Source: CAVYUC01 sp963816685
GTDB lineage: Bacteria; Bacteroidota; Bacteroidia; Bacteroidales; Prolixibacteraceae
DNA length: 64,000 nucleotides
Assembly (NCBI GenBank): GCA_963816685.1
Contig: CAWFMB010000018.1
Span: 62,001-126,000 of the forward strand
Direction of reading: 5' to 3'
The notes under the pieces were generated by a model. The model was given only the letters and a program-made list of their open reading frames with translations, was not told the DNA's origin and did no database searches. Position 1 is the stretch's first letter. Each line of letters starts with the position of its first letter. Below are positions 45,347-55,034 of this stretch, in pieces. A program made the position numbers and the translations under genes.

Positions 45347-46576
45347 ATGCAGGAAAAATTACCTGATGTTTTTATTTTCAACCCAACCTGTGAATATGCT
45401 GTTGCCAATGGAAATGGTTCATGGCAACCTAACCGGCTGCTGCAAAAAATGGAGGAGGATTTATCTGTTTTACCTTTATATTTTGCCGCTCCGGGTGATT
45501 TTATTTTAGTTAGGAAAATGCCATCGGCAGCATTTTTACAAAATGTTCAACAATTGATTTCCGTGCTTCCAAATTTCAGTTTACTGAAAGATGCAATAAC
45601 AGATCCGTTGTTTCAGAATTCACCTAAAAATAAACTTATTCCCTGGGGTTGGAGTCCTGCCGTGCATCAATTGCTGGCCCCGCTAAAACCATCCTGTTCG
45701 GCAGAATTTAAACATTCTCCGGTGGCATACTGGAAACCTTCTCAAAGAGATTTTTATTCAAAAAGGTTTGCGGCAGAAATCTTAAAAAAGGTTTCTTCAA
45801 CACTATCCGGCAACATTCTTTTACCTGAAAATATGATGCCTGTTTTATGCAAAACAAAGGAGGATTTTGAAGTTCAAATAACCCGATGGGGAAAAATTAT
45901 GGTAAAAGCACCTTGGAGCAGTTCTGGCCGGGGGTTACAACCTGTGACCAAATTACCGGTGCATCCAAAAGTTTGGGAAAAGCTTTTGGGGATAGTAAAA
46001 GAGCAGGGTTATGCAATTGTTGAGCCTTTCCTTAACAAGGTTTTTGACTTTGCATTTCAGTTTCAAATCACCAAGGGGAAAGTAAGTTTTTTAGGTTTTA
46101 GTTATTTTCAAACAGATAAAAAAGGACAATATCTTGGAAACTATCTGAATGGAATTCCGGAAGGAACTTCCAAAGAATTGATCTCGTTTATTGAAAAAAG
46201 CAGCGATTTAATACTAAAACCAATAGCAGCGATTATTGAACAAAGCGAACTTTCACAAAATTATGAAGGAAATTTTGGTGTGGATGCTTTAATTTACAGG
46301 AGTGAAGTTGGCGAACTTTGCGTAAATCCCTGTCTCGAAATAAATCTTCGTCAAAATATGGGATTACTGGCGCTTCATCTAAATGATTATCTTGTATCCG
46401 GGAAAAAAGGGATATTTAAGATTTACTTTGAACCGGGAAAAACTTTTCATGCATTCACTGCTGAAATGATAAAAAAACACCCGCTTCAGCTTTTAAACAA
46501 TAAAATTGAATCAGGTTTTTTTGCGCTTACCGAGGCAGATGAAAATGCATTATTCGGAGCTTTCTTACTTGTTTAG
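45347..46576 (+). CDS. Orphan ATP-grasp-like protein
   Basis: 409 aa, soluble, no signal peptide. The first 130 residues (FIFNPTCEYAVANGNGSWQP) are a conserved-looking module I cannot name. Residues about 175-340 resemble an ATP-grasp core: IMVKAPWSSSGRGLQPV as the nucleotide-binding Lys plus glycine loop, AIVEPFLNKVFDFAFQF as the central strand pair, and LCVNPCLEINLRQNMGLLAL as the metal-binding E-x-N-x-R element. Such enzymes join a carboxylate to an amine or thiol using ATP. Substrate unknown, and no biosynthetic partners are next to it. ppk2 follows after 85 bp. Confidence 0.55.
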   Translation: MQEKLPDVFIFNPTCEYAVANGNGSWQPNRLLQKMEEDLSVLPLYFAAPGDFILVRKMPSAAFLQNVQQLISVLPNFSLLKDAITDPLFQNSPKNKLIPWGWSPAVHQLLAPLKPSCSAEFKHSPVAYWKPSQRDFYSKRFAAEILKKVSSTLSGNILLPENMMPVLCKTKEDFEVQITRWGKIMVKAPWSSSGRGLQPVTKLPVHPKVWEKLLGIVKEQGYAIVEPFLNKVFDFAFQFQITKGKVSFLGFSYFQTDKKGQYLGNYLNGIPEGTSKELISFIEKSSDLILKPIAAIIEQSELSQNYEGNFGVDALIYRSEVGELCVNPCLEINLRQNMGLLALHLNDYLVSGKKGIFKIYFEPGKTFHAFTAEMIKKHPLQLLNNKIESGFFALTEADENALFGAFLLV

Positions 46577-46661
46577 TTTTTTATTTAAGCAATTTGCCGA
46601 TTGAATTTGTTAAATTTAAAGTGCCATCCTAAAAATTGGTTCATTAAATAAATAATTGATT

Positions 46662-47471
46662 ATGAGCAAGTCAGAATCAAAACCTACTTCAGGGAAAAAG
46701 CTTTCAAAGAAAGATTATAAAAAGGAGTTAAAAAAGCTTCAGATTGAGTTGGTTAAACTGCAGGAATGGATAAAACAGGAACAACTTAAAGTCGTTGTAA
46801 TTTTTGAAGGCCGCGATGCGGCCGGGAAAGGTGGTACAATAAAACGGATAACCAAAAAATTAAATCCACGGATATGCAGGGTTGTTGCCCTTGGTACTCC
46901 CACCGAAAAGGAAAAAACCCAGTGGTATTTTCAACGTTATGCAGCGCAGTTGCCGGCAGGTGGCGAAATGGTTTTGTTCGACAGAAGCTGGTACAACCGT
47001 GCCGGAATTGAAAGGGTTATGGGTTTTTGTTCGACCGATGAATACTGGGAATTTTTACGGGCATGTCCCAATTTTGAACGCATGCTTATCCGCTCCGGAA
47101 TAACTCTTATAAAATACTGGTTTTCGGTGAGTGAAGAAGAGCAGGAGAAAAGGTTTAAAGCGCGAAACAATGATCCTACAAAACGCTGGAAACTGAGTCC
47201 GATTGACTTGAAATCGCGCGAACTTTATGTTGAATATTCAAAAGCAAAAGATGATATGTTTGCCTATACCGATACAAAATTAAGCCCATGGTTTATGATT
47301 GATGCAGATAATAAAAAGCGTGCCCGCCTGAATTGCATCCACCATCTTTTATCGCAGATTCCTTATAAAGATTTAACTCCCGATCCGTTGGAACTTCCTC
47401 CAAGAAATCACAATAAAAGTTATGTGCGTCCTCCAATGGATGAACTGACTTATGTCCCTGAGATATATTAG
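46662..47471 (+). CDS. ppk2: Polyphosphate kinase 2
   Basis: 269 aa from ATG 46662 (MSKSESKPTSGKKL); a TTG two codons earlier is unlikely. Walker A is FEGRDAAGKGGT (about 48-59). The lid/Walker B area is VLFDRSWYNRAGIERVMGF (about 107-125), followed by FKARNNDPTKRWKLSPID, the PPK2 class I signature. It transfers phosphate between polyphosphate and nucleoside di- or triphosphates. Its last four bases overlap the end of the convergent DUF1338 gene. Confidence 0.94.
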   Translation: MSKSESKPTSGKKLSKKDYKKELKKLQIELVKLQEWIKQEQLKVVVIFEGRDAAGKGGTIKRITKKLNPRICRVVALGTPTEKEKTQWYFQRYAAQLPAGGEMVLFDRSWYNRAGIERVMGFCSTDEYWEFLRACPNFERMLIRSGITLIKYWFSVSEEEQEKRFKARNNDPTKRWKLSPIDLKSRELYVEYSKAKDDMFAYTDTKLSPWFMIDADNKKRARLNCIHHLLSQIPYKDLTPDPLELPPRNHNKSYVRPPMDELTYVPEIY

Positions 47472-48391
47472 TTTTCGCGGGTTCTTGTCATTTCGAAAAG
47501 ATGAATTGCCTGGTCTCCTAAAAAGCCTGAAAAAAGTTTTTGCCGACCTTTTTCCTTTACAAAACCACGCTGTGCAAGTTCATAGTATGCATATGGCCAG
47601 CAAATTTTTTCAACTCCGTCATCTCCCTTTACATCGGTATCTTCTTTAACAGCAAATGTTGCGGACTGTTGCAGCTTGCCGCCGTTTTTTCCTTCAATTT
47701 TTTCTTTCATCGGTATTCCGGCCTTTGCAAGAGCCTTGCAGGTTGATTCCAAATCGGGCCATTCTTTAACATCCTGGTAATTAATAAATGCAGTAAAATG
47801 GTTCACCGAATTCCCATGCAACAAAACCCAGGCTGCATATTGCGAAAGGTCGTTAATCTTTAAAAGTGCTTCCCTGGAAGGTGCATTCCATGGACGCCTG
47901 AAATATTGAATTAAATCATCAACAAGAACTTCTGCTGCTTCATTTGTTAAAGCACCTTCCACCTGCAACAAATTCAAGAGTGCTATTCCTGAATCAGTCA
48001 AAAGATATGGAGTTTCACGAACGGATTGATGAATTAAATTTTGAGCCCAGACCGGAAGCTGATTCACTTCCAGCTGGCTTACAAAAATTTTGGGCATTAA
48101 TTCATCCGGATGTTCATAATGAACAGCATTTAGCTTCCGTCTTGGAAAGTTGTACTTTCCGGCTGGTTGATAGCCCAGCGGAGCTATTATGTGGCTTATT
48201 GCCTGAATTCCTTCGGGTTGTTCGCCTGTATGGGTATTAAAAGTACGAAATGCAACATGATCGTTTATTACCCTGCCCCCTTTTTGAGAAACAAGCTCTT
48301 TGTATTTTAGAGCATAAGGAACCCTTTCCAGATATTTCTCCCATAATTTTGCAATCAGCCGTTTGCCAATTTCATTCGCTGTTGTTTTCAT
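47468..48391 (-). CDS. DUF1338 (HglS-like) non-heme iron enzyme
   Basis: 307 aa. The metal-site pattern of the VOC-like DUF1338 fold is visible: NDHVAFRTF (about 43-51), the central NSVNHFTAFINY (about 195-206) and a later Glu. HglS, the characterised bacterial member, is a 2-oxoadipate dioxygenase/decarboxylase in lysine breakdown; this shorter protein may act on another 2-oxo acid. No lysine catabolic genes are adjacent. Convergent with ppk2 (4 bp overlap). Confidence 0.82.
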   Translation of the reverse strand: MKTTANEIGKRLIAKLWEKYLERVPYALKYKELVSQKGGRVINDHVAFRTFNTHTGEQPEGIQAISHIIAPLGYQPAGKYNFPRRKLNAVHYEHPDELMPKIFVSQLEVNQLPVWAQNLIHQSVRETPYLLTDSGIALLNLLQVEGALTNEAAEVLVDDLIQYFRRPWNAPSREALLKINDLSQYAAWVLLHGNSVNHFTAFINYQDVKEWPDLESTCKALAKAGIPMKEKIEGKNGGKLQQSATFAVKEDTDVKGDDGVEKICWPYAYYELAQRGFVKEKGRQKLFSGFLGDQAIHLFEMTRTREN

Positions 48392-48488
48392 ATCGTTGTT
48401 TTTCTGATTAAACTTGAAAACGACAGCTTTTGTTACTTAAAAATTTGTGTTTAAGAATATTGTTTAATTCAAAAAAACAACAGTTAAA

Positions 48489-49406
48489 CTATTCCGAAGT
48501 AGTTCTTTTGGAAGTTTTTTTCATGAATTCCAACACATCTTTTTTATTGAAATAAGATGTGGCTCCCGGTTGTGTTGCATTCAGAGCACCTGCAGCATTG
48601 CCAAAATCAAGGGCTTTTTGAATGGGTTTTCCATTCAGGTAGTAATGAAGAAATCCGGCAGAAAATGCCATTCCCGAGCCTATGTTATCGATCATTTTTA
48701 TGTTGTAACCCGAATCATAAAACGACCCTTTACTTTTATCATATGCAAAAACTCCTTTTTTTCCACGGGTTAATAAAACCAAATCCACATTATATTTTTG
48801 AGCAAGAGCAGCACAAAAAACTTCAGGATTTTCGGAATGAAGGTTCATCTGTGCAGATAAAAATGAAATTTCCTTTTCCTTAATCCGCACGATATGAGCA
48901 CTCCAAAGCAGGTTTTCCACTACTTTGATATCAAAGAAATGTTCAAAAAGTTTCAGGTCGAAGAATTTTATGGAAGACGGGGATTCTTTTATTAACTCAC
49001 GTATCGTATTTTTTGAAATTCCGAACCGCTGAGGAAGTAATCCGTAGAACAGGCAGTCGGCATTCCTTACAAGTTTTAATGCTTCAGCTGAAAATTCAAT
49101 ATGATCGAAAGCAACATCGGGCGTTACTTTGTAAACAGGATCATTTTTTTCATCAAAACTTATATTAACCGTTCCGGTAGGAAATTCATAATCAATCTGA
49201 ACGTTGGCATCCGAAATTCCCAATTCATTCAATCGTTTAAGTGCGGCAATCCCAAGTTCGTCATCACCAATTCGTGAAAGCAGGAATCCTTCTTCCCCAA
49301 AAGAATTACATCTGAAGACAATGTTTGAAGGAGTTCCACCCAAAATTTTCTGATTTGGTAAAATATCCCAGACAACTTCACCAAATGCCACCACTCTTTT
49401 TCCCAT
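48489..49406 (-). CDS. PfkB-family sugar kinase homologue lacking the catalytic Asp
   Basis: 305 aa, ribokinase/PfkB fold. The N-terminal substrate motif GEVVWDILP (Asp14) and GGTPSNIVF (about 23-31) fit fructokinase-like proteins. At the anion-hole signature, usually DTxGAGD, the codons read DNIGSGMAFSAGF: residue 246 is Met where the catalytic base Asp is expected. The second conserved site, usually DxNLR, reads FFDLKLFEH (about 148-156). The reading frame is otherwise intact, so this looks like a diverged or inactive kinase with possible regulatory use, not a truncated gene. Its neighbours give no substrate. Confidence 0.85.
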   Translation of the reverse strand: MGKRVVAFGEVVWDILPNQKILGGTPSNIVFRCNSFGEEGFLLSRIGDDELGIAALKRLNELGISDANVQIDYEFPTGTVNISFDEKNDPVYKVTPDVAFDHIEFSAEALKLVRNADCLFYGLLPQRFGISKNTIRELIKESPSSIKFFDLKLFEHFFDIKVVENLLWSAHIVRIKEKEISFLSAQMNLHSENPEVFCAALAQKYNVDLVLLTRGKKGVFAYDKSKGSFYDSGYNIKMIDNIGSGMAFSAGFLHYYLNGKPIQKALDFGNAAGALNATQPGATSYFNKKDVLEFMKKTSKRTTSE

Positions 49407-49682
49407 GAAATGTATTTTGACGGGAACAAAAATAAGGATTTATAAAAATGTTTCAAACTCCAAATGTTAAGGTTTGTAAATAAAACATCTTTTATTCTTA
49501 TCATTTCGCAGGTTATTCTCAGGGAATGTGGCTTTCCGGATTTATAGAAAAACAATTCCATAACTTTAACGTTCATTTTTAAAAGAGTAATTAATAAAAC
49601 GAATACTATGAAACCGGAAACACTGTCACAATTCAAATTCCTGTTGTATTGAAACACACTGCATTATATATATTTTAAACGA

Positions 49683-50294
49683 ATGAATTATCTGGCTCAT
49701 CTGTATTTGTCTGGTGATGATGAAAAAGTCATCACAGGCAATTTTATCGGCGATTATGTTAAAGGCAAAAACTACAATAAATATCCTGAATCCATAAAGA
49801 AAGGAATTTTGTTGCACCGTCAAATCGATTTTTTTACCGACAGTCATCAAAAATTCAGGGAAGCTAAAAAATTACTTGTAACTGATTTTGGTTTGTATTC
49901 AGGAATCGTAATCGATCTGTTTTATGACCATTTTCTTGCAGCAAACTGGAACAGTTATTCAAATATAACCCTCCGGGATTTTTCAAAAAAAGTTCATTCT
50001 GTACTGTTAGCCAATTTTTTACATTTACCGGCACGTGTTCAGGGTTTTCTGCCCTCACTGATTAAAAACCGGCGTCTTGAATCCTACTCAAAACCTGAAG
50101 GAATAGAGAAATCACTTGAAATTATGAGCCACTACACAACACTTCCCGATAAATCAAAAAAGGCTGCAGAAATATTACAATCCAATCACTCTTTTTTTCA
50201 TGAAAACTTTTCGGAATTTATGAAAGAAATAATAGCATTTGTTGAAACAGAATTTCAAACCGCCATACAAAAACCAAACGGCACCTGGTTTTAA
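49683..50294 (+). CDS. acpH: Acyl-carrier-protein phosphodiesterase
   Basis: 203 aa, DUF479/AcpH family: the start MNYLAHLYLSGDDEKVITGN is typical, with GNFIGDYVKG (about 19-28), ILLHRQIDFFTDSH (about 42-55) and DLFYDHFLAANW (about 79-90), which carry the His/Asp metal ligands of this HD-like enzyme. It removes the phosphopantetheine arm from ACP. Monocistronic between the kinase homologue (divergent) and rodA (convergent). Confidence 0.9.
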   Translation: MNYLAHLYLSGDDEKVITGNFIGDYVKGKNYNKYPESIKKGILLHRQIDFFTDSHQKFREAKKLLVTDFGLYSGIVIDLFYDHFLAANWNSYSNITLRDFSKKVHSVLLANFLHLPARVQGFLPSLIKNRRLESYSKPEGIEKSLEIMSHYTTLPDKSKKAAEILQSNHSFFHENFSEFMKEIIAFVETEFQTAIQKPNGTWF

Positions 50295-50433
50295 GCCAAC
50301 ATTTCAAGTACGAATCCGAAGAAAAACCATGTTCTCCAAAAGCAGGTTGCACATCGCCATTCCAAACTGCCCGTGTTTTACATTTGTTTTTTAAAAGTCA
50401 GGTATAAATCCAAAGGTATCGTACTGCATACAA

Positions 50434-51861
50434 TCAGGCCGACAAATATTCCAACCGGCTTGCATCAAGCCTTATAAAAATAAAAAGCAAAATTGTAAAC
50501 GACCAGAGCGAAGAACCTCCGTAACTAAAAAACGGCAGTGGAATTCCAATAACCGGCATCATACCAATGGTCATTCCGATATTTACCAAATAATGAAAAA
50601 AGAGAATTACTGCCACCGAATATCCGTATATTCTTGAAAATTTCGAACGCTGTCGTTCAGCCTGAATTATAATACGGACAAGCAATGCAAGAAATAAAAC
50701 TGAAACAATAAAAGTTCCTATAAAACCCCATTCTTCGCCAACGGTACAGAAAATAAAATCGGTGCTTTGCTCAGGTACAAAATTGAACTTTGTTTGTGTG
50801 CCGTTCAAAAAACCTTTGCCTGAAAAACCTCCTGAACCAATTGCAATTTTACTTTGATTTACATTATAACCTGCACCCAGCGGATCGGATTCAATTCCAA
50901 GCAATTCATTAATACGTGCCTGATGATAAGGTTCGAGCAGGTTATTAAAACTATAATCAACTGTAAGACTAAATAAAACTGCTCCAAGAAATACAAGTGC
51001 AATAAGTGCATAATTTTTCAACCTTTTTCGGAGGCTGTAAATTAATATCACTACTGCTCCCAAAATTGAACCGTAAATCAGAATTTGAGGGACATCGAAC
51101 TGAAGTTTTGCAATAAAATTAATAACAATCAGCAGAATGATACTGCCGGACAACAATATTACAATATTTGCAAACTGCTTCATTCTCGGATTAAAAACAA
51201 GAAATGTCAGCAAGGCAACTGCTGGTAAAACTATTGCAAGAACCAAATTTGACAACACAAGCGAGAGCACAAAAAGTAAAGCAACAAGAGAAGCAAAAAA
51301 TAAGACGACACCTGACAGACCTTCACGATAAAGTACAAACACAAAAGAAAAATAAACGAGGGCAGAACCTGTATCATTCTGTAAAAGGATAAGGAAAGCT
51401 GGCAATAAGATGATTGCAGCAATGATAACCAGCGATTTAAGACGTTCGAGTTTGAAGTTATACGAACTTAAATACCGGGCCAGTGCCAATCCTGTTGCAA
51501 ACTTACAAAACTCTGAAGGCTGCAAACTGAAACTTCCGATGGTAAACCAAGATCTGGCACCGTTTATTTCTTTTCCAAAAAGCAGGACAAGAACCAGGAG
51601 TCCGATGATAAATGCATAAATAAACCACGAAAAGAGCACATAAAAGTTGGTTTCAATGAGCAGAATTGTAAATGCAATTAAAAAGGCAGCACCTATCCAA
51701 ATCAGTTGCTTTCCGTAACGCTGCGACACATCCAGAATGCTCTGGTGCTCTTCATTGTAAACAGATGCATAAATATTCAGCCATCCCAGGAAAACCAGCA
51801 TCAGGTAAAGAAATACTGTTATATAATCGATATTTGCCCAAACACTGTTTCTTCCTGGCAT
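50434..51861 (-). CDS. rodA: Rod-shape SEDS glycosyltransferase RodA
   Basis: 475 aa with about ten membrane spans. SEDS elements are GARSWFTIGSFSLQPSEF (about 99-116), the conserved extracellular loop segment FVPEQSTDFIFCTVGEEWG and the C-terminal GIPLPFFSYGGSS. The protein polymerises lipid II during side-wall elongation with PBP2, encoded one base upstream. It is the last gene of the purH-mreB-mreC-mreD-mrdA-rodA run and somewhat longer than E. coli RodA because of an extra central hydrophobic region. Confidence 0.95.
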   Translation of the reverse strand: MPGRNSVWANIDYITVFLYLMLVFLGWLNIYASVYNEEHQSILDVSQRYGKQLIWIGAAFLIAFTILLIETNFYVLFSWFIYAFIIGLLVLVLLFGKEINGARSWFTIGSFSLQPSEFCKFATGLALARYLSSYNFKLERLKSLVIIAAIILLPAFLILLQNDTGSALVYFSFVFVLYREGLSGVVLFFASLVALLFVLSLVLSNLVLAIVLPAVALLTFLVFNPRMKQFANIVILLSGSIILLIVINFIAKLQFDVPQILIYGSILGAVVILIYSLRKRLKNYALIALVFLGAVLFSLTVDYSFNNLLEPYHQARINELLGIESDPLGAGYNVNQSKIAIGSGGFSGKGFLNGTQTKFNFVPEQSTDFIFCTVGEEWGFIGTFIVSVLFLALLVRIIIQAERQRSKFSRIYGYSVAVILFFHYLVNIGMTIGMMPVIGIPLPFFSYGGSSLWSFTILLFIFIRLDASRLEYLSA

Positions 51862-51862
51862 A

Positions 51863-53680
51863 CTATTTAGGTTGATTTGGGTTTAATAAATTGGCTTCAA
51901 TCATTCGTGTTTCCACCCATTTCCGGTTTGGAGAAATGGAATCAGTCAGGTATTTTTCCACTAGCAGGCTGGCAATGGGAGCTGCATAACGTGCACCCCA
52001 AACTCCATTTTCAACATAAACAGAAATGGCAATTTCAGGTTTCTCTTTCGGTGCAAAAGCCATGAATACTGAATGGTCGGAACCGTGGGGATTTTCGGCT
52101 GTCCCTGTTTTTCCGCACATGGTTATTCCAGGAATCCGAACCATATATGCAGCGTTTGTATTTTCAACCACCATTTGCATTCCATTGATTACCGGCTCAA
52201 AATGCTGTGGTGAAATTCCTGTTTCATTCTTTGCTTTGAACCTTGAATCAATGGGTTCATTTTCAATCTCCCTTACTGCATGAGGAATATAATAATACCC
52301 GCGGTTAGCTACTGTTGCACAATAATTAGCCAGCTGCAGGGGAGTCAATCCCAATTCACCCTGCCCAATTGCAAGGGAACGCACGGTTAATGCACTCCAA
52401 TGCCTTGCACCGTAAATCCGGTTGTAATAATCTTCAACAGGGACACTTCCTTTATTTTCGATGGTTAAATCGGTATTTAGTTTTCTTCCCATCCCAAATT
52501 TTTCGGTGTAATCGCGCCAGACATTGTATCCTTCTGCAGTAGTTCTGTATTTTCCGAGTATCGATCTGAAAGTATTCCACATAAAAGGATTGCATGACTC
52601 ACGGATAGCATCCACCACAGCTAATGGAGAGACATGATTGTGCGTACATTTAATTGGCACAGATCCTGGGCCGGAGCATGAAAATCTGGTACTTGTAGTA
52701 ATTGCACCCTCCTGCAACCCCACCAGCACATTAAAAACCTTAAAAGTGGATCCGGGGGGATATTCGGCAAGCAGAGCCCGGTTAAAAAATGGTTTCAGGG
52801 TGTCGGCAATAAGCTGCGCATAATTTTTTCCCCTGACACGTCCAACCAGTAAACCCGGATCGTATGCGGGAGCGCTTACCAAAGCAAGGATTTCTCCGGT
52901 TGAAGGTTCAATTGCAACTACACTGCCCCTTTTGTTCTGCATTAATTCTTCGGCATAGCGCTGAAGGTCAATATCGATTGATGAAATAATATTATTCCCA
53001 ATTTGCGCCGGAACATCTTCCATCCCTTCCAGGTAATTTCCCTTTATCCGGTTGTGCACATCCACAAGGTATTTTTTTATTCCTTTTGTGCCGCGCAAAT
53101 TCTTTTCGTAAGAACGTTCAATGCCGCTAACGCCTATATAGTCGCCCATACCATAATACCTGTCTTTTTTCAGGTCATCGGAAGTTACTTCGCCAACATA
53201 TCCTAAAACATGAGCTGCTGAAGCATATGCATATTCACGGAGCGTCCGTGACTGAGTATGAAAGCCACGGAATTTATAGAGTTTTTCCTGCAAAATAGCG
53301 TAAGTTTCCGGCGACATTTGCTTTATAAGGATGGAAGGTTTGTAGCGGGAATAGTCGCTTGCTATCTTCATCCGTTGTTCAAGTTCCTCTTTGGTAATTT
53401 CGAGTAAACTGCAAAGGTATGTTGTGTCGAATTTTGCCACCTCCCGCGGGGTAACCAGCAAGTCGTAAGCAGCTTTATTATAAACGAGCAATTTGCCGTT
53501 TCTGTCATAAACCAAACCACGGGCAGGATACTGCACCATCTCCCGCAATACATTATTGGTGGCAAACTGTTTGTATGTGGAATCAAGCACCTGTAGCCGG
53601 AAAAGCCGTACCACATAAATAAGCACCACCACCGAAAAGATTGCAATAATTACATAACTCCGTTTCGAAAATCCATTCAC
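51863..53680 (-). CDS. mrdA: Penicillin-binding protein 2 (elongation transpeptidase)
   Basis: 605 aa. The start is GTG at 53680 (no ATG fits), directly before a single membrane anchor (YVIIAIFSVVVLIYVVRLF). The dimerisation domain spans about 50-220. In the transpeptidase domain the active-site STFK lies in PPGSTFKVFN, the SxN triad is SCN (IRESCNPF), and KTG is CGKTGTAENPHG. It crosslinks peptidoglycan in the elongasome with RodA and MreBCD. Encoded 7 bp after mreD and 1 bp before rodA. Confidence 0.96.
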   Translation of the reverse strand: MNGFSKRSYVIIAIFSVVVLIYVVRLFRLQVLDSTYKQFATNNVLREMVQYPARGLVYDRNGKLLVYNKAAYDLLVTPREVAKFDTTYLCSLLEITKEELEQRMKIASDYSRYKPSILIKQMSPETYAILQEKLYKFRGFHTQSRTLREYAYASAAHVLGYVGEVTSDDLKKDRYYGMGDYIGVSGIERSYEKNLRGTKGIKKYLVDVHNRIKGNYLEGMEDVPAQIGNNIISSIDIDLQRYAEELMQNKRGSVVAIEPSTGEILALVSAPAYDPGLLVGRVRGKNYAQLIADTLKPFFNRALLAEYPPGSTFKVFNVLVGLQEGAITTSTRFSCSGPGSVPIKCTHNHVSPLAVVDAIRESCNPFMWNTFRSILGKYRTTAEGYNVWRDYTEKFGMGRKLNTDLTIENKGSVPVEDYYNRIYGARHWSALTVRSLAIGQGELGLTPLQLANYCATVANRGYYYIPHAVREIENEPIDSRFKAKNETGISPQHFEPVINGMQMVVENTNAAYMVRIPGITMCGKTGTAENPHGSDHSVFMAFAPKEKPEIAISVYVENGVWGARYAAPIASLLVEKYLTDSISPNRKWVETRMIEANLLNPNQPK

Positions 53681-53687
53681 CGTGTAA

Positions 53688-54191
53688 CTATCTCCTAAAA
53701 ATTAAAAACTGGCTTAAAACTATAATAAAAATTGATAATACAGCACTTAAAAGTATCTGATAAAAAGTTTGAAAGAAATGGGAAAATGTAAATGTTCCAA
53801 GGTAAAACAGTACAATATGGTGCAACAGAACCATGATTGCCACATACGATAAAAACCACCTGAATTTACTCTGATGCAATCCCGGATATTCGCTGCGATC
53901 CTCATCACGGCTTGAGATTGACCGGATAACCAATGGTCTTAAATAGGCAATAAAAACCGTTGCGGCAGCGTGTATCCCCAAACTGTTCGAAAACACATCA
54001 ATTGTTAAACCGATTAAAAAACCAAGAATCAGAACTGCATACCTTGGTGAATTTAACGGAAGCAATATCACAAACAAAACATAAATGTATGGATTTATAA
54101 ATCCACCCAAATATACCTGGTTTAATACCAGTACCTGGATTAAAACCAGGCTGACAAACATTATCGTATATTTAATTAGCGTTCGGATCAT
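53688..54191 (-). CDS. mreD: Rod-shape protein MreD
   Basis: 167 aa, five membrane spans. LVLNQVYLGGFINPYIYVLF and the conserved FLIGLTIDVFSNSLGIHAAAT in the middle place it in the MreD family. It is an integral membrane part of the elongasome. Its start overlaps the end of mreC by 20 bp, a strong sign of coupled translation. Confidence 0.93.
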   Translation of the reverse strand: MIRTLIKYTIMFVSLVLIQVLVLNQVYLGGFINPYIYVLFVILLPLNSPRYAVLILGFLIGLTIDVFSNSLGIHAAATVFIAYLRPLVIRSISSRDEDRSEYPGLHQSKFRWFLSYVAIMVLLHHIVLFYLGTFTFSHFFQTFYQILLSAVLSIFIIVLSQFLIFRR

Positions 54192-55014
54192 CGCTTGTCA
54201 CTCTCTCCAATTGATTAATTTCTTTCCCATTTAAATTCTCCACCACTTCAACATATGAAAGTGCCCTGAAGTCAGTAGACAATTCCACCTGAATATTATA
54301 ATAATTTTCTCCTTCCGACTGATCGAATGACTGTACCGTCCCAATCAGAATTCCTTCGGGGAATACTGATGAATAACCACTGGTTACAACAGTATCGCCG
54401 GGTGAAATTTCAACGTGGTAAGGTATTTCCATTAAACTTGCCATCCGGTAATTGTTTCCCTGCCAAAAAAGTGAGCCGAAATATCCGCTCTTTTTCAATT
54501 TTGCCGAAATGCTCCATCTCCGGTTTAAAACCGACAATCCCACCGAATAGGATTCTGAAACATTTGTTACCACACCTACAATTCCGGATGCAGAAACAAT
54601 TCCCTGATCGGGTTTGATTCCATCCTTGCGCCCTTTGTTCAGGGTAATATAATTAAACGGCCGGTTTACCGAATTATTAATAACCCGGGCAGAAGTATAC
54701 AGAAATGCAGAATCAATTTCATCTGTTAAAATACCTGAATCAGGAGCAACAGTGAAATGAGGATCATCAAAAACAAGTGACTTTAAACGGGCATTTTCAT
54801 CCGAAAGTTCCTGGTTGATTTTGGCCAGTTCGAAATAGTTTACCACAGAATTAAATGTGTTGTAAACCGAAGCGGTTACCCGGTTTGCTGAGTTCAGGTA
54901 TTTTGCCTTTTGGTAATTGTTATTGTTGAAAACAAGCGACAGTGCTATGACTTCCAGCAATATGAAAAGAACAAAAGCATAATTACGAATCAAATACCTG
55001 AAAAGGCTCCTCAT
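54172..55014 (-). CDS. mreC: Rod-shape protein MreC
   Basis: 280 aa. An N-terminal anchor (AFVLFILLEVIALSLVF), a short coiled coil (ELAKINQELSDENARLK, about 60-76) and the beta-rich MreC domain with GIVSASGIVGVVTNVSE and SGYSSVFPEGILIGTV. It organises PBP2 in the periplasm. It lies between mreB (20 bp upstream) and mreD (20 bp overlap). Confidence 0.94.
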   Translation of the reverse strand: MRSLFRYLIRNYAFVLFILLEVIALSLVFNNNNYQKAKYLNSANRVTASVYNTFNSVVNYFELAKINQELSDENARLKSLVFDDPHFTVAPDSGILTDEIDSAFLYTSARVINNSVNRPFNYITLNKGRKDGIKPDQGIVSASGIVGVVTNVSESYSVGLSVLNRRWSISAKLKKSGYFGSLFWQGNNYRMASLMEIPYHVEISPGDTVVTSGYSSVFPEGILIGTVQSFDQSEGENYYNIQVELSTDFRALSYVEVVENLNGKEINQLERVTSDDPNAN

Positions 55015-55034
55015 TTCAAAATTAAATACTTAAA

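Noticed and set aside
49229..49657. 142-aa minus-strand frame overlapping the kinase-like gene
   Set aside because: It lies in another frame of the PfkB-family gene and has no coding features.
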